DNA of 5,881 nucleotides from an uncultured Clostridium sp. Its GTDB lineage: Bacteria; Bacillota; Clostridia; Lachnospirales; Lachnospiraceae. The first letter of the stretch is position 1. Each line of letters opens with the position of its first letter. A program made the position numbers and the translations under genes. The stretch is taken from the NCBI GenBank assembly GCA_947643685.1, contig CANRXD010000122.1:1-5881 (forward strand), in the 5' to 3' direction. Positions 4,569 to 5,881 of the stretch are shown piece after piece. The notes under the pieces are model-generated. The model ran no database searches. It saw nothing but the letters and a program-made list of their open reading frames with translations, and had not been told where the DNA came from.

Positions 4569-5881
4569 ATGAAGGGCTATGGGATGAATGGAGCAGCGGA
4601 TTACAGGAAAATAAAGAAGAATGCGGCAATTTTCATGGGAGTGGGGATTGCTGTTATGATTTTGGGTACAGCGTTTCTTCTTGTGGCGGGCGCCTTGTTT
4701 CTGGATGCCGGGGTAAAGGCGGGGGAGAGCCGGGAGAAGGAAGAAGTCTTTGATCCGTTTCGGCGAACGGGCCTGGAGTCTTCCTATCAGACCATGGACA
4801 TCATAGGCCTTTCTTATGATTTCGCGGAAGATTTTAAGGGAACTTACCATTATTACCTTGCTTTTACCAATAACCTGGAAATTCGGGTGATAAAAATGAA
4901 GGGGGAGTTTCCGGAGGAAATGGAGCCGCTGGCAGATTACCTGCTTTATGGCGGAAAAGAGCCGGAACCTGTAACAATACGGGGAACGGCTGCGGTTATG
5001 GAGGATGATATAAAAGAATATGCCCTGCAGGCGCTGAATGTCATCGGAGGCGAGGGCTTCCTGGACAGGCAGGGTTTTGACCAGTATGTGGGGCAGTGTT
5101 ATCTGGATCTTACAAGGAAGCCGGCAGGATACGGGGACCGGGAAGGAGCAATGGGCATGCTTTCCGCTGCTTTGATATGTCTGTTTTCAGGAGGATTTCT
5201 GCTTGTTTTCCAGATTAAAAGGAGAGGTCAGGCCACGGCCGCCCTCGAAAGAGAAAAGCGCGGGTTTGCGGATGCGCGGATGTACCGGCAGACGGCAGAA
5301 GGAGAAGAAGTGGCAGAGGAAGAAGCAGAGGGAGAGGGAACTTCTCCCGGGGCAGAGATTAGTAAAACAGGAGGCTGTGAGGCCGAAACCTGTGGAGCAG
5401 GAGCTTATGAAGCGGAGTTTACGAAGCCTGCCGGGGAGAACCAATGGAAGGATATGGAGGAAAAAGAAAGGACAGGGCAGAAAGGAAATGTGGTCCTGGG
5501 TATTTTGGGCGCCATCGGTGGCTCTCTCATTGGTGTCGGACTCTGGATCCTCATTGGTTTTGCTAATTTTATTGCCGGGATTGCAGGATTTGTGATGCTT
5601 AAATTTGCTTTGAAGGGATATCAGAAGGGGGCCGGAAAGCTGGACAGGCGGGGAGCCCTGATCTGCCTTGTCATTGCAGCTTTTATGATTCCGGCTGCCA
5701 ATGTTCTGGAATGTTTTATTCTCCTTTGCCAGGCGTTTTTTGCGTTTGAGGTCAGCATGGACACCGTTCGCTATGTGGCAGTGAATTTTTCGGAACTCAT
5801 GACAGACTGTGAGCTCTGGCCGATGTTTTTTAAGGATCTGATTATTGGATATGGGCTTTCCATCTGGTCCAGCTATAAACT
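4569..5881 (+). CDS. Multi-pass membrane protein of unknown function (3' end beyond window)
   Basis: The frame is open from 4569 to the window edge: 437 residues with no stop, so the C-terminus is missing. Segments seen: a short basic N-terminus; TM1 about 20-45; an outer domain about 46-195 (soluble, rich in acidic and aromatic residues); TM2 about 196-215; and a cytosolic linker 216-306 that is low-complexity and Glu-rich at 244-257. At least three more hydrophobic segments follow: about 308-330, 331-348 and 364-392. The second half, with the GAIGGSLIGVGLWILIG and FALKGYQKGAGKLDRRG stretches, looks like a membrane module seen in several Lachnospiraceae proteins. I do not recognise a characterised function. 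The start is uncertain: an in-frame ATG at 4557 adds four residues and sits close behind AGAGGAAGG. The gene is divergent from the FMN_bind-like gene, with a candidate promoter and 18-bp repeats upstream. Confidence 0.75.
   Translation, partial: MKGYGMNGAADYRKIKKNAAIFMGVGIAVMILGTAFLLVAGALFLDAGVKAGESREKEEVFDPFRRTGLESSYQTMDIIGLSYDFAEDFKGTYHYYLAFTNNLEIRVIKMKGEFPEEMEPLADYLLYGGKEPEPVTIRGTAAVMEDDIKEYALQALNVIGGEGFLDRQGFDQYVGQCYLDLTRKPAGYGDREGAMGMLSAALICLFSGGFLLVFQIKRRGQATAALEREKRGFADARMYRQTAEGEEVAEEEAEGEGTSPGAEISKTGGCEAETCGAGAYEAEFTKPAGENQWKDMEEKERTGQKGNVVLGILGAIGGSLIGVGLWILIGFANFIAGIAGFVMLKFALKGYQKGAGKLDRRGALICLVIAAFMIPAANVLECFILLCQAFFAFEVSMDTVRYVAVNFSELMTDCELWPMFFKDLIIGYGLSIWSSYK

Noticed and set aside
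4385..4753. 122-codon plus-strand open frame containing the EKTD-like hexapeptides
   Set aside because: It overlaps the start of the membrane-protein gene in another frame, where the gene's frame encodes a clear membrane segment. It starts before the candidate promoter and has no good start context.
4395..4850. 151-codon minus-strand open frame
   Set aside because: It runs antisense through the membrane-protein gene, its composition is low in complexity with many His/Cys/Phe residues, and there is no ribosome binding site.

Overview
The window looks like chromosomal DNA of a Firmicute of the Clostridia, most likely a gut Lachnospiraceae (Blautia, Hungatella, Enterocloster or Clostridium-cluster-XIVa type). 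The grounds are mid GC content, strong AGGAGG-type ribosome binding sites, extended -10 promoters, a PD-(D/E)XK/Rpn-type nuclease with the tandem 'GIKE' tail common in this group, and small single-pass proteins of a type typical of it. This placement is inference; no rRNA or marker gene is present.

Layout. Positions 1-466 hold no convincing gene. They contain three back-to-back hairpins (44-155), one of them terminator-like, a near-consensus promoter (180-208) and a second promoter (399-427) just before the first gene. Gene 1 (467-1363, +) is an Rpn/PD-(D/E)XK nuclease-family protein. It has a perfect internal Shine-Dalgarno in front of in-frame Met224, which could give a separate 75-residue C-terminal product. 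Gene 2 (1371-2081, -) is an XRE-type regulator with an unassigned C-terminal domain. It converges on gene 1 with 7 bp between the stops and shares a hairpin there. A long regulatory region (2082-2478) separates gene 2 from divergent gene 3 (2479-3702, +), a MalY/PatB-type PLP-dependent C-S lyase. The gene 3 promoter appears to start transcription at the first base of a 135-bp block closed by perfect 13-bp inverted repeats, so the mRNA should carry a large structured leader; the block could also be a MITE-like element. Gene 4 (3915-4361, -) is a membrane-anchored FMN_bind-like protein that has lost the flavin-acceptor Thr. Gene 5 (4569 to the window end, +, incomplete) is a multi-pass membrane protein of unknown function. 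It lies divergent from gene 4 and is preceded by a promoter and three degenerate 18-bp repeats.

How they fit. The XRE regulator and the C-S lyase probably form a regulator-target pair acting on sulfur amino-acid metabolism through the shared intergenic region. The Rpn-like gene looks like an independent selfish or defence-type unit. The FMN_bind-like protein and the membrane protein are divergent envelope proteins with no obvious common pathway. The best leads for new biology are the predicted gene-within-gene in the Rpn locus and the structured element ahead of the lyase.
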